Assembly (NCBI RefSeq): GCF_002993365.1 | Contig: NZ_PVNP01000190.1 | Span: forward strand, 1-64,000 | Source of the DNA: Marisediminitalea alba | Lineage (GTDB): Bacteria > Pseudomonadota > Gammaproteobacteria > Enterobacterales > Alteromonadaceae | DNA length: 64,000 nt | Direction: 5' to 3' | Shown here: in pieces, positions 23,862 through 33,048 of the stretch | Position numbering within the stretch: position 1 is the stretch's first letter | Layout: each line of letters opens with the position of its first letter | Program-made: the position numbers and the translations under genes | The notes under the pieces: model-generated | What the model saw: the letters and a program-made list of their open reading frames with translations, nothing else | Databases searched by the model: none | What the model was told of the DNA's origin: nothing

Positions 23862-26800
23862 ATGTCAGTGAAAGTGTTTAGTGTTTTGCTCATGCTTGTT
23901 ATTTGCACCGGCTTTCTTGCCGGCTGTGGAGAAGGCAACTCGGTTGAGGATACTGAAGAGAATCGCTGCTCCGCGCTGGTAAATCCAAATGCAGGCGATC
24001 AGGATGGTGATGGCATTATCAATCAGTGTGACACCGATAATGATAACGATACTATCGACGACGAGGTCGATAATTGCCCGCTGCTAGCCAATACCGATCA
24101 GATGGACACGAATGGCGACGGACTCGGCGATGCGTGTGATGCAGATGGTGACGGTATTGAAAGTACCGAGGATAACTGCCCGGCCACCTTCAATCCGGAA
24201 CAACTCGATGGCAATGGCGATGCTATCGGCGACGCCTGTGACGAAGACAGCGATGGCATTCGCAGTATTGATGATAACTGCCCGGCAGTAACCAACTTAG
24301 ACCAGTATGACAGTAACAGTGATGGGGTTGGTGATGCCTGTGATGCAGATGGTGACGGGATTGATGCTTTCATTGACAATTGCGCTGATGTCGCCAATCC
24401 GGATCAGTTGGATACAGATAACAACCGGCGTGGTGATGCATGTCAGGATACTGATGATGACGGTATTTTAGACACGATAGATAACTGTGATTTTATTCAA
24501 AACCCAGACCAGATTGATAGCAACAATGATGGTGTTGGTGATATGTGTGACGCCGATCAGGATGGGATAGATAACTCTGTCGATAATTGTCCAGGGATCG
24601 CGAATACCGAGCAGACGGATAGCAATAATGATGGCGCAGGCGACGCCTGTGATGATGATGAAGATGGCGTGCCTGCCATCCAGGATAACTGCCCAACGGT
24701 CGCTAACAGCGACCAATTCGACTCAAATTTTGACGGCGTTGGGGATGCTTGCGATGTGGACGGGGATGGCATTGATGGCGATTTGGATAATTGCCCGGAT
24801 GTTGCCAACCCCAGCCAGGCTGATGCTGATAATAATCGCCGCGGCGATGCCTGCCAGGATATCGATGATGATGGCGTGATTGATATTATTGATAACTGTC
24901 CGATCCTCAGCAACCCCAATCAAACTGATACTAACCTCGATGGGGTCGGCGATGTCTGTGATACCGACTCAGACGGCATATCAAACGAGTTGGATGTTTG
25001 CCCGGGGGTGTATGACCCGGAACAGCTGGATAGCAATGGTGATGGGTTAGGTGACCTGTGTGAAGATGATGGGGATGGTGTTAATAGTTTATTTGATAAC
25101 TGCCCATCCACCTATAACCCTGAACAACTTGACGACAATGCCGATGGTGTGGGAGATGCGTGCGATATAGACAGAGACGGCGTTGAAGATGTTGCAGACA
25201 ACTGTCCATCAATTGCCAACCCGTTGCAGGAAAACTCAGACGACACCTTCCAGGGGGATGCCTGTCAGGATTCCGATGAAGACGGTATCCTGGATAACTT
25301 TGATAACTGCCAGTTTTTTGCTAACCCTGACCAGCTTGATAGTAACGGTGATGGGGTGGGGGATTTCTGTGATCGCGATGGCGACTCTCTGTCAGCCGAT
25401 ATCGACAATTGCCCCTTTATCAGCAATCCTGATCAGGCCGACAGTAATGGTGACGGTATTGGTGATGTATGCGATGTTGATAACGACAGTATTGTGGATC
25501 GAAATGATAACTGCCCGACAGTCTCAAACCCGGAGCAAGTAGATGAGGATGAAAATGGAGTTGGCGATGCCTGTGACACCGGTTTTATTGCTCCGTCGGT
25601 GGCCTTTTTCAATCCTATTAATATATCGGAAACACCTGGACTAACCTTACGCCCGGCCATTACCTTTGACAATAATGGCTATTACCACGTGGTGTGGGAC
25701 GATAACACCGGCAGTAACAGTGGTACCGAGATTTATTACTCCGCAGTAAAAATTGAAGGGTTTGAAAAACAAGCGATCCAGCAGATTTCCAACAGCCAGA
25801 CCGACCTAATCGGGCTAGGCCAGCGCGCGGATATTGCCGCAGCTCCGGATGGTAGTCTCCATGTAGTATGGCAGGAAGCCAAAGAGGTATTTTCTGACAT
25901 TTACTATTTAATTCTGGACTACAACGAAGAGCTCGGTGAGTTTGGCATCAGTGAATCCCGTAATAATGGTGCAACGGGTATTAATCCCGAAACTAACCTG
26001 TCTAATAGTGAGAAGCCCAGCAATGAACCTTCTATTGCCATTGATGAAGAGGGCACAATATTTGTTGTCTGGTCGTCGGCCACCGAGTTAAATATTATCC
26101 GCTCGGTAGATAATGGAGAAACCTTTACAGACCCGGTTCAACTGGCAGTCAATACCATTGTTGAACCAGCCATTAGTATTAGCCGGGTAGGTAAAATTGA
26201 GCTTACCTGGTCGACCTTCAATGATGTGTTTTATAGCTCATCCAGTGATAATGGTGAGACATTTTCCACCCCTCGCTCCGTCTATTCGTCCGACAACACG
26301 GTACAGCGACCAGACATACAAAGTGACGGCGATACGATTTACCTCATTTGGGATGAGGAAAAAACCATTAACCCGGTGAGTGGCAAACTGCTGGATGCTG
26401 AGCTGTGGATGGTAAAATCACAAGACGGTGGTGCAACATTCTCTTCACCACAAAACATGTCCAATAATGACGGTATTTCCATTTATGCATCTATGGCCTT
26501 AGGGCCCACTGGCGATTTGCTGCTCGCCTGGTCTGATACAACCACCGGGAACTATGAAACGGTGTATTCGGTATCAAAAGACAATGGCGTCACCTTTAGT
26601 GATCCCCTGGTTATTTCTGCCAGTGATTATGGCTCTTTGGTGGTCGATACCGCTGTGGACGATAATAACAATTATATTGTCGGTTGGGATGATAACCGCT
26701 ACGACTCGTTTGAGATTGCCCTGGCCTATGGTACTGAGGGCTTACCGCTGGTGGTCGATACCACAGAGCTACCTGAATTTTATGATAAATACCGGGACAG

Positions 26801-27719
26801 CTACATTCAGGTAGGGGCTGTATTTTCAGAGTCGCTTATTTCCGATATCGATATTCTGACAGAGAACGGCGGCGGGATATTCCGCTCCAGCAGTCTCGGG
26901 GCAAGCCATAACTTTGAATGGGATGGCACCAATCAGGCCGGAGAATATGTGGAGGATGGCAGATACCAGTATCGGATTACGGCTTATACCTCGGACAGGC
27001 AACCCATTGTAAGGAGCGGTGAGATTCGGGTATATGAAGAAGGCTCAACAGAACGTTTACCTGCCATCGACTATTTTGAACCTGCCAGGGAAGCCTTCTC
27101 GCCAAATGGCGATGGTCGAACGGATGTGGGTATTGCAGACGTTGAGTTTAACCAGCGGCTCACCTGGGAACTCTCGCTCTCTGACAGTGAAAACAACCTG
27201 ATCCTGACCGAAGGGGGATATTCTCGTACCGGTACGGTAATTTGGGATGGCATTGAGTATATTGATAGTGAAGGCCATCCTATTCATTACCCGGATGGAC
27301 TCTACACCTTTAACTTATTTGCCGAGAGTGACGATGGCGCATCCATTTCCGATTCGGTAGATGTGTTGATTGATACCGTGCCGGTAGAAGTACAAAACCT
27401 CGAAATAACGGATGTGAATCTTACCGACGGCACCCCGGGAAGTATCGCTTTTTCTATTACCGAAAGCGCGGTAGTAACGATATATATTTATGATCAGGAA
27501 GGTTTTACCACGGTAAATGAGTTGGTCAGAACCCAGCTCGGCGGTGGTTACGACGGCGTTGAAGGGGCGCAGGATGTGTATTACGAGTGGGATGGTACAA
27601 CAGCCAACGGTACACAATTGCCTGCAGGGACATACACGTTACGAATATGGTGCCGGGATTTCGGCGCTAACCCGGCCGGTGAGTACCCCTTTATTCGGGA
27701 TATTCAGATTCTGGAGTAG
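23862..27719 (+). CDS. Giant lipoprotein with 15 thrombospondin type 3 repeats, beta-propeller-like and FlgD-like domains
   Basis: This 1285-residue lipoprotein has lipobox LAGC with the lipidated cysteine at about residue 22. Residues of about 40-575 hold 15 calcium-binding thrombospondin type 3 repeats (DGDGI, DNCP, NPDQ, DGVGDACD). Residues of about 580-960 contain sialidase/BNR-like beta-propeller units (SxDNGxTF recurring). The end has an AFSPNGDGRTD motif and FlgD-like Ig domains (YEWDGTTANG, LPAGTYTLRIW). It is probably anchored at the outer membrane, where calcium makes the repeats rigid; likely an adhesin or matrix organiser. Every fourth repeat has a distinct CQD ending (findings). 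Confidence 0.85.
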   Translation: MSVKVFSVLLMLVICTGFLAGCGEGNSVEDTEENRCSALVNPNAGDQDGDGIINQCDTDNDNDTIDDEVDNCPLLANTDQMDTNGDGLGDACDADGDGIESTEDNCPATFNPEQLDGNGDAIGDACDEDSDGIRSIDDNCPAVTNLDQYDSNSDGVGDACDADGDGIDAFIDNCADVANPDQLDTDNNRRGDACQDTDDDGILDTIDNCDFIQNPDQIDSNNDGVGDMCDADQDGIDNSVDNCPGIANTEQTDSNNDGAGDACDDDEDGVPAIQDNCPTVANSDQFDSNFDGVGDACDVDGDGIDGDLDNCPDVANPSQADADNNRRGDACQDIDDDGVIDIIDNCPILSNPNQTDTNLDGVGDVCDTDSDGISNELDVCPGVYDPEQLDSNGDGLGDLCEDDGDGVNSLFDNCPSTYNPEQLDDNADGVGDACDIDRDGVEDVADNCPSIANPLQENSDDTFQGDACQDSDEDGILDNFDNCQFFANPDQLDSNGDGVGDFCDRDGDSLSADIDNCPFISNPDQADSNGDGIGDVCDVDNDSIVDRNDNCPTVSNPEQVDEDENGVGDACDTGFIAPSVAFFNPINISETPGLTLRPAITFDNNGYYHVVWDDNTGSNSGTEIYYSAVKIEGFEKQAIQQISNSQTDLIGLGQRADIAAAPDGSLHVVWQEAKEVFSDIYYLILDYNEELGEFGISESRNNGATGINPETNLSNSEKPSNEPSIAIDEEGTIFVVWSSATELNIIRSVDNGETFTDPVQLAVNTIVEPAISISRVGKIELTWSTFNDVFYSSSSDNGETFSTPRSVYSSDNTVQRPDIQSDGDTIYLIWDEEKTINPVSGKLLDAELWMVKSQDGGATFSSPQNMSNNDGISIYASMALGPTGDLLLAWSDTTTGNYETVYSVSKDNGVTFSDPLVISASDYGSLVVDTAVDDNNNYIVGWDDNRYDSFEIALAYGTEGLPLVVDTTELPEFYDKYRDSYIQVGAVFSESLISDIDILTENGGGIFRSSSLGASHNFEWDGTNQAGEYVEDGRYQYRITAYTSDRQPIVRSGEIRVYEEGSTERLPAIDYFEPAREAFSPNGDGRTDVGIADVEFNQRLTWELSLSDSENNLILTEGGYSRTGTVIWDGIEYIDSEGHPIHYPDGLYTFNLFAESDDGASISDSVDVLIDTVPVEVQNLEITDVNLTDGTPGSIAFSITESAVVTIYIYDQEGFTTVNELVRTQLGGGYDGVEGAQDVYYEWDGTTANGTQLPAGTYTLRIWCRDFGANPAGEYPFIRDIQILE

Positions 27720-27867
27720 AGCTACTTGGTAGGACAGCACTAATCTGCTGATTTCCTGTTCAGGCAGGTGGCAAGTCTCCATGTTGTATTTCAAAAATAC
27801 AAAAACCAGCAATACTCTGGGTGCACAGCAGTCGGTGCATTGAGTTGGCAAACAAGGAGAAGACCTG
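27720..27867 (+). promoter_or_regulatory. Intergenic region before the di-haem peroxidase
   Basis: The 148-bp gap contains a perfect 8-bp hairpin TTGTATTT/AAATACAA with a 3-nt loop at 27784-27802 and an ACAAGGAG ribosome-binding site before 27868. No promoter consensus is clear. The hairpin may be a weak terminator for the lipoprotein gene or an mRNA structure. Confidence 0.3.
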
Positions 27868-29223
27868 ATGGTCAGATATACCAATAAACTGAAACTGATA
27901 GCTGTGTCTCTGGGAATCTCTGCAGCGCTCACCAGCGCGCAGGCTCAGGAACTTCCTGAACCAGTAACCGATACCGATTATTATGATAATGGCGCGCCTC
28001 CCGAGGCTAAAGTTAAATTGGGAAACATGCTGTTTTTTGATAAGATCATGAGCGGTAACCGAAACATTTCCTGTGCCACATGTCACAATCCGCTGCTAGG
28101 TAGTGGCGATGGCCTGTCGCTGGGAGTTGGTGAAGGTGGCCGGGGCCTTGGTCGCTATCGAACCACCGGTGAGGGAGCAGAAGCTATTTCTACCCGCATT
28201 GGTCGGCATGCGCCACATCTGTTTAACCTTGGCGCCAAAGAGTTCATTCGCATGAACTGGAATGGTATTCATCAAATGAGTAACGGTAGGTTAGACCTAC
28301 CATCAAATCGTGCTACACCGCGCAACATCGAAAACGTGCTTGCCGGCCAGTCATTATTTCCAATTGCTAACCTGGCAGAAATGATGGGAGAAATTGGTGA
28401 TAATGAAGTTTCGTCTGTCGTCAGGCCTCGCACCGGTCCGGCAAACTTTCCGCTAATCTGGGACGCTTACATGCAGCGTTTAAGAGCCATCCCGTCCTAT
28501 GTTCAACTGTTTATGGACGCCTACCCGGGCGAAATACTCAGTGCTCAGGACATGCAGATTCAACACTATGCTAATGCTGTTGGAGCATTTCAAGCCGTCG
28601 CCTTCAGAAGTGATAACAGCCCTTTTGATGACTATCTGCGTGGCAACACCGATGCGATGACCGCACAGCAAGTCCGCGGTATGAATTTGTTTTATGGCGA
28701 GTCTGGCTGTTCGAGTTGTCACAGTGGCAAATTCCAGACTGATCATGGGTTTCATGGAATTGCTATGCCTCAGGTGGGGCCCGGAGCAGAGTTCCGGTTT
28801 CCGTTACAGGACCGCGGACGTGCAGAACGTACTGGCAGGGAGGAAGACTGGGCTAAATTTAAAACACCGTCGTTGCGAAATGTCTGGCTAACAGCGCCAT
28901 ATGGACATGATGGTGCTTACGCAACTTTACGAGGTGTTATTGAACATCATCTGGATCCGTTAACAGCATTGGAAAACTATGATGGTAGTCAGATTGTGGT
29001 CGCTCAACATGCGGAGTTCGATTTAACTGATCTTGATAGCTATAACGACCTGGTTTTACGTCAGGACATTATTGATGCGAATGATTTACAGCCAGTGGCC
29101 CTAAATGCAGAGCAGGTTGATGACATTATGGCGTTCCTGAAAGCACTCACAGATTGGAACAGTTTTGAAAAGAGTGGGATGATACCAGCTGAAGTGCCCA
29201 GCGGCCTGCCTGTTTTAGATTAA
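27868..29223 (+). CDS. Di-haem cytochrome c peroxidase/MauG-like protein
   Basis: This 451-residue periplasmic protein has a signal peptide (cleavage near SAQA-QELPEP) and two haem c sites, CATCH at residues 69-73 and CSSCH at 282-286. The first domain includes FDKIMSGNRNISCATCHNP, typical of the CCP/MauG family, and the second carries YGHDGAYATLRGVIEHH. Members reduce hydrogen peroxide or oxidise protein side chains. In this locus the partner is unknown: it may protect, or oxidatively modify, a secreted component. A strong terminator follows at 29248-29275. Confidence 0.85.
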   Translation: MVRYTNKLKLIAVSLGISAALTSAQAQELPEPVTDTDYYDNGAPPEAKVKLGNMLFFDKIMSGNRNISCATCHNPLLGSGDGLSLGVGEGGRGLGRYRTTGEGAEAISTRIGRHAPHLFNLGAKEFIRMNWNGIHQMSNGRLDLPSNRATPRNIENVLAGQSLFPIANLAEMMGEIGDNEVSSVVRPRTGPANFPLIWDAYMQRLRAIPSYVQLFMDAYPGEILSAQDMQIQHYANAVGAFQAVAFRSDNSPFDDYLRGNTDAMTAQQVRGMNLFYGESGCSSCHSGKFQTDHGFHGIAMPQVGPGAEFRFPLQDRGRAERTGREEDWAKFKTPSLRNVWLTAPYGHDGAYATLRGVIEHHLDPLTALENYDGSQIVVAQHAEFDLTDLDSYNDLVLRQDIIDANDLQPVALNAEQVDDIMAFLKALTDWNSFEKSGMIPAEVPSGLPVLD

Positions 29224-29247
29224 TGGCAGAGTAGCCTGAAAACCCAA

Positions 29248-29275
29248 AAAAAAAGCACCATTCGGTGCTTTTTTT
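29248..29275. terminator. Bidirectional intrinsic terminator
   Basis: A 12-bp stem of AAAAAAAGCACC with a 4-nt loop and a complementary GGTGCTTTTTTT arm ends in a T run on either strand. It lies between the convergent mauG-like gene and gmhA and can serve both. Confidence 0.9.
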
Positions 29276-29292
29276 GGCAATAAAGAAGTTAC

Positions 29293-29868
29293 TTACCCCT
29301 TAAAATATCGCTTTTCTACCTGCCCGCACAATATATGGCCAAGCAAGATATGGCATTCCTGTATACGCGCTGTGTCGGGCGATGGAATGCATAGGCAATT
29401 GCAGAGAGCTTTTAATTTACCACCGGTCTGACCGGTTAACACATAGGTTTTGACGTTCATTTGTTTAGCCACTTCTACTGCAGCAATAACATTAGGACTG
29501 TTTCCGCTAGTGGAAATGCCTACAAATACGTCCTTTTCGGTGGCAATGCTTTGCAATTCACGGGAAAAAACAAACTCATAACCGTAGTCGTTGCCAATAG
29601 CGCTAATCGCTGAGTTATTGGTACCCAGTGCCAGCGACGGCAGTGGCGCCCTATCAAACAAGAAGCGAGAGGTAAACTCGGCTGATAAATGCTGTGCATC
29701 AGCGAAACTGCCGCCGTTACCACAGAAAATGATTTTGCCCCCTTGCTGAAGCGAAGAAAGGCAGGCATCGATGAGGTCGCTAAGTTGAGATAGCAGGTGT
29801 TCATCCTTTAATGTGGCTTCCTTAACGGCAATGGATGCTTTTATTTCATCCTGAATATCCGGGCTCAT
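29293..29868 (-). CDS. gmhA: Sedoheptulose 7-phosphate isomerase
   Basis: This 191-residue SIS-domain enzyme isomerises sedoheptulose 7-phosphate to D-glycero-D-manno-heptose 7-phosphate, the first step toward heptose. The FCGNGGSFADAQHLSAEF block (48-65) and SGNSPNV match GmhA, and H60/E64 lie where the zinc ligands are expected. It is the only gene of the heptose set on the minus strand, and its 5' side faces the 570-bp gap before 30438. Its own promoter is therefore likely there. As this isomerase also feeds ADP-heptose for LPS core, it could have a dual role. Confidence 0.9.
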   Translation of the reverse strand: MSPDIQDEIKASIAVKEATLKDEHLLSQLSDLIDACLSSLQQGGKIIFCGNGGSFADAQHLSAEFTSRFLFDRAPLPSLALGTNNSAISAIGNDYGYEFVFSRELQSIATEKDVFVGISTSGNSPNVIAAVEVAKQMNVKTYVLTGQTGGKLKALCNCLCIPSPDTARIQECHILLGHILCGQVEKRYFKG

Positions 29869-30437
29869 GTGTTACTCCTGTCGTGTAGGGATGCTGCGGT
29901 GTTTAGTGCGCAAGGTATCGTTATTAATGAGAGATATTTATCGTGCCATAGACCCCTGCGAAAAACACTTCTTTTTAGGCCACAATGCGCGCCTGTGGGC
30001 AAAAATAGTAAAAATGTTGTGGGTAGAAAAAGTGAAGTCATCATTTTTCATTAGATCCTATTGTTTTATAGTACTTTTTAGACTTCCAGCGTTTTCGTGA
30101 CGGCGTTTTCAAACTTTCTTTCACGCAATTGGTTATTTTTTTATATACCTGATTGCGTGAAGTAATATGGTTGGGATATGTCCTTTTCCCTGTCGCTTAG
30201 CCAGAGCGACATGATAAAACCTAAAGCTTCTTTGAGTCATAGAGTTAGCGGATATACCTTGAGGTTAAATCGTGTAAGGTAGTGGTCGTTAAAGAATGCT
30301 CGTAACCCGTGATAATCGCTTCAGGTCGCATTTTATATACCCTCGTATGGTGTTGGTGATTTTTATTTAAACCGAAAAAGACTTTAATGCATCCCGTTCT
30401 TAGCAACCGTGTTTTAGTTTTTTTGAGGTAAATAGAA
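29869..30437. promoter_or_regulatory. Divergent intergenic region with two inverted repeats
   Basis: This 569-bp gene-free region separates gmhA from the secreted protein gene. It holds a 10-bp inverted repeat TTCACGCAAT/ATTGCGTGAA (30120-30129 and 30152-30161, AT-rich 22-bp loop) and a compact hairpin TGTCGCT/AGCGACA with a 7-nt loop (around 30191-30211). The rest is AT-rich with several possible -10 boxes that I cannot rank. The first repeat resembles a regulator operator; the second could be an RNA element. Confidence 0.35.
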
Positions 30438-31736
30438 ATGACTGGTTTTATTAAAAGTGTTATTGCTACAGCTGTAGTCTCTGCAACTTTCTCTGCAGGT
30501 GCTGCCAGCCTGAATAACAATGACTTCACCCGCAAAGGTATGGAAACCAATAACCTCGATGGATCGAACCAAGTTAACTTTTCTCGCTCTGGTAGCACGG
30601 CTGCGATTTCTCCCGCGCGTGGATTCTGGCGTCCGATCTTTAGACGGCCTTCACCTTCACCGACGCCAGAGCCTACGCCAGAACCAACTCCTGAGCCTAC
30701 GCCAGAACCAACTCCTGAGCCTACACCAGAACCAACTCCTGAGCCTACACCAGAACCAACACCTGAGCCAGAGACTAAGAGTGCACCTCAGGGGTTGTTT
30801 CACAGCGCTGGGATTATTAGTTCAACTAATCAGCGTGCCACCATTGTTCGTGATGATATCAACGGCGAAGAGCATGTAACAGGCAGTCTGGTAAGAGTTA
30901 GCTGGAAGACTATTAATCCATCTGAGGGTGTGTTTGACTTTACGCCACTGGAAAAAGAGCTGGCGGCAGCTGCTGAGTTGGATGCCAGTATTAGTCTGGC
31001 CATACTCGACAGCAAAGAAATGCCTCAATATGTAAAGGATCAGTGTGAAACCTTTGATTACACCTTCCGTGGTGAGGCTGAGACTACTTGTTTGCCATGG
31101 GACAGTCACTATCAGCAATTTAAAGCTGAGCTGGTAAGTCGTTTGGGGGCACAGTTTGACTCGCATCCGAATCTGCGTGGGGTTTATATGAGCTACGCCG
31201 CCATGTCCAACGGTATCGAGATGCACTGGAGAGTGGATGAAAACGAGTTTACGGCGGCTGGTTATACCCCGGATCGTTTAGAGCAATCCTATAACGATGT
31301 CATGGATATGTACGCTGACGCATTTGCTACCACGCCAATTCTGATGGAAATCCACACCGTATTCGACGAGTCCCACCTGGCCGAAAACGCCTTCAACCAT
31401 TGTTATGATACGCTGGGAAATCGTTGTGGTGTGGCAATCTGGTGGTGTGCTTCACGGATGGCAACTGACCCTCGCCAGGCTGAGTATCCGGTTTATCATG
31501 TGGCACAACAGGCTACTGAATTGTCATTTGCGGTATGTCAGACTATTGGTAATTTCAGTTCTCAACCAGACCGCTTCGATTCAGGTCAGGGCTGGACACC
31601 CGAAGAAGCCTTACGTAACGAAATGGATTTCTTTATCGGCGAAGGCTTTAAGAACTTCGAGATTTGGTCTGCTGACTTAAAAGATGAGAGTCTGGTGACT
31701 ATTCTGGAAACTGAATATGCTCCGCTGTTGAAATAA
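30438..31736 (+). CDS. Secreted TIM-barrel-like protein with Pro-Thr-Glu linker
   Basis: This 432-residue protein has a signal peptide (MTGFIKSVIATAVVSATFSAGAA), then a PTPEPTPEP linker at about residues 74-112 encoded by a 24-bp tandem repeat, then a domain of about 310 residues. That domain shares with the proteins at 13705 and 31925 the blocks LVRVSW, VFDFTPLE, SLAILDSKEMPQY, CLPWDSHYQQF, NGIEMHW, MEIHTVFD, CGVAIWWCASRMATDP and FEIWSADL. Conserved Glu and Trp residues suggest a carbohydrate-active barrel. Paired cysteines suggest disulfides. Family unknown; likely acts on the exported glycan. Confidence 0.6.
   Translation: MTGFIKSVIATAVVSATFSAGAASLNNNDFTRKGMETNNLDGSNQVNFSRSGSTAAISPARGFWRPIFRRPSPSPTPEPTPEPTPEPTPEPTPEPTPEPTPEPTPEPTPEPETKSAPQGLFHSAGIISSTNQRATIVRDDINGEEHVTGSLVRVSWKTINPSEGVFDFTPLEKELAAAAELDASISLAILDSKEMPQYVKDQCETFDYTFRGEAETTCLPWDSHYQQFKAELVSRLGAQFDSHPNLRGVYMSYAAMSNGIEMHWRVDENEFTAAGYTPDRLEQSYNDVMDMYADAFATTPILMEIHTVFDESHLAENAFNHCYDTLGNRCGVAIWWCASRMATDPRQAEYPVYHVAQQATELSFAVCQTIGNFSSQPDRFDSGQGWTPEEALRNEMDFFIGEGFKNFEIWSADLKDESLVTILETEYAPLLK
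30671..30766 (+). repeat. 24-bp tandem repeat encoding EPTPEPTP linker
   Basis: Four consecutive 24-bp units (GCCTACGCCAGAACCAACTC plus CTGA, with two synonymous-site variants) encode 8 residues each. In-frame repeats of this sort change length by slippage, so the linker is probably variable between strains. Confidence 0.85.
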
Positions 31737-31754
31737 GCATTTTAAAATAACGAT

Positions 31755-31776
31755 ACAGGCCCCATCAGGGGCCTGT
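31755..31776 (+). terminator. Intrinsic terminator after the secreted protein gene
   Basis: A 9-bp GC-rich stem ACAGGCCCC/GGGGCCTGT with a 4-nt loop lies 20 bp after the stop at 31736. The following T content is modest (TGTGTATCT), so termination may be partial, and the next paralogue may still be transcribed by read-through. Confidence 0.6.
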
Positions 31777-31924
31777 TGTGTATCTGCTTGTCGCTAATGT
31801 CATTTCCCGGTTGAGAATGGCAAGGATTACCAGCATACTTTGGTTCACAAGCAAAATGCCCGCAGGCAGTAACCGGGCTGCTCTGTAAACGACTATGCTG
31901 TGCAAACTAACGAGGTAATCTCTT

Positions 31925-33013
31925 TTGTTTCGACTTTCCGGCTTATTGACCTGTTTGTTATTCTTTATTACGGCTTGCGGAGGCGGGAACTCCACAACGT
32001 CTTCGCCAACGCCAACCCCGCTGCCTCCGGTGAGTAACCCACCGCCAGCCGGTGATTTTAAGGCCCCACCACAGGGGATCTTCAACAGTGCAGGCAGCTT
32101 AAATACCAATAATACCGGGTCTTTTGTCTCTGAACATATTAATGACTTGTCTCATGTTTCCGGCACTCTCATAAGATTAAGATGGTCTGATATAAACCCG
32201 GCTCCCGCAGAATACGACTTTTCGGTGATAGAACGAGAACTGCAGGAAGCTGAGGAACTGGGAGACCGGGTTAGTCTGGCGATCGTGGATAGCAAAGAAA
32301 TGCCGCAGTGGTTATTAGATGAGTGCACGACATTTAATTATACGTTCAGGGGAGACCCTGAAGTCACTTGTTTACCCTGGGACTCAACTTATCAGAGCTA
32401 CAAGCAAGCACTCATTAGTGAACTGGGCAATCAGTTTGACAGTAATGAGTCTCTGGCTGGTATTTACGTTACCTATGCGGCGATGACTAACGGCGTGGAA
32501 ATGCACTGGTATGTGGACGAGCAAAGTTTTAGCGATGCAGGCTACACTTTTTCAAAGCTAAGTGATGCGTACAACGCGGTATTGGACATGTACATGACAT
32601 ACTTTCCAACGACTCCGGTTATTCTGGAAGTGCATACCGTATTTGACAGTTCGGCCCTGGCGCAAACTGCTTACGACTATTGTTTTGACACAATAGGTGA
32701 GCGCTGTGGTGTAGCCATTTGGTGGTGCGCATCGCGGATGGCAACAGATCCAAGGGAAAAGGAATATCCGGTATTTCCCGTGGCACAGCAAGCTGCGAAT
32801 AACTCTTTTGCGATCTGCCAGACGATTGCCAGCTTCACTGACCAACCGGAAAGGTTTGAGGAAGGAATATCGTCCGAACAAGCATTTAGAAATGAGCTGG
32901 AATTTTTTGTTGGTGCCGGGTTTAAAAACTTTGAATTCTGGACCAGCGATATTCAAAATGACACCCTTACGGATATCCTTAACGCTGAATATCTGGCAAA
33001 CATCGAAAACTAG
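31925..33013 (+). CDS. Secreted TIM-barrel-like lipoprotein, paralogue
   Basis: This 362-residue lipoprotein starts at TTG (31925) and has the signal FRLSGLLTCLLFFITACGGGN with a lipobox ITAC (Cys near 19). The barrel-like domain is very similar to that of the preceding gene (SLAIVDSKEMPQW, CLPWDSTYQSY, NGVEMHWYVDEQSF, LEVHTVFDSS, CGVAIWWCASRMATDP, FEFWTSDI), but it has only a short proline-rich linker. The pair probably arose by duplication: one product is soluble or linker-bearing, the other lipid-anchored. Catalytic role unproven. Confidence 0.6.
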   Translation: MFRLSGLLTCLLFFITACGGGNSTTSSPTPTPLPPVSNPPPAGDFKAPPQGIFNSAGSLNTNNTGSFVSEHINDLSHVSGTLIRLRWSDINPAPAEYDFSVIERELQEAEELGDRVSLAIVDSKEMPQWLLDECTTFNYTFRGDPEVTCLPWDSTYQSYKQALISELGNQFDSNESLAGIYVTYAAMTNGVEMHWYVDEQSFSDAGYTFSKLSDAYNAVLDMYMTYFPTTPVILEVHTVFDSSALAQTAYDYCFDTIGERCGVAIWWCASRMATDPREKEYPVFPVAQQAANNSFAICQTIASFTDQPERFEEGISSEQAFRNELEFFVGAGFKNFEFWTSDIQNDTLTDILNAEYLANIEN

Positions 33014-33048
33014 GCCGGCGAAAGTTGGCGATTAAAAGCGGAATCAAC

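Noticed and set aside
24060-25590. Regularly spaced repeated DNA resembling a CRISPR array
   Set aside because: It is in-frame coding sequence for thrombospondin type 3 repeats; the repeats are degenerate and no cas genes are present.
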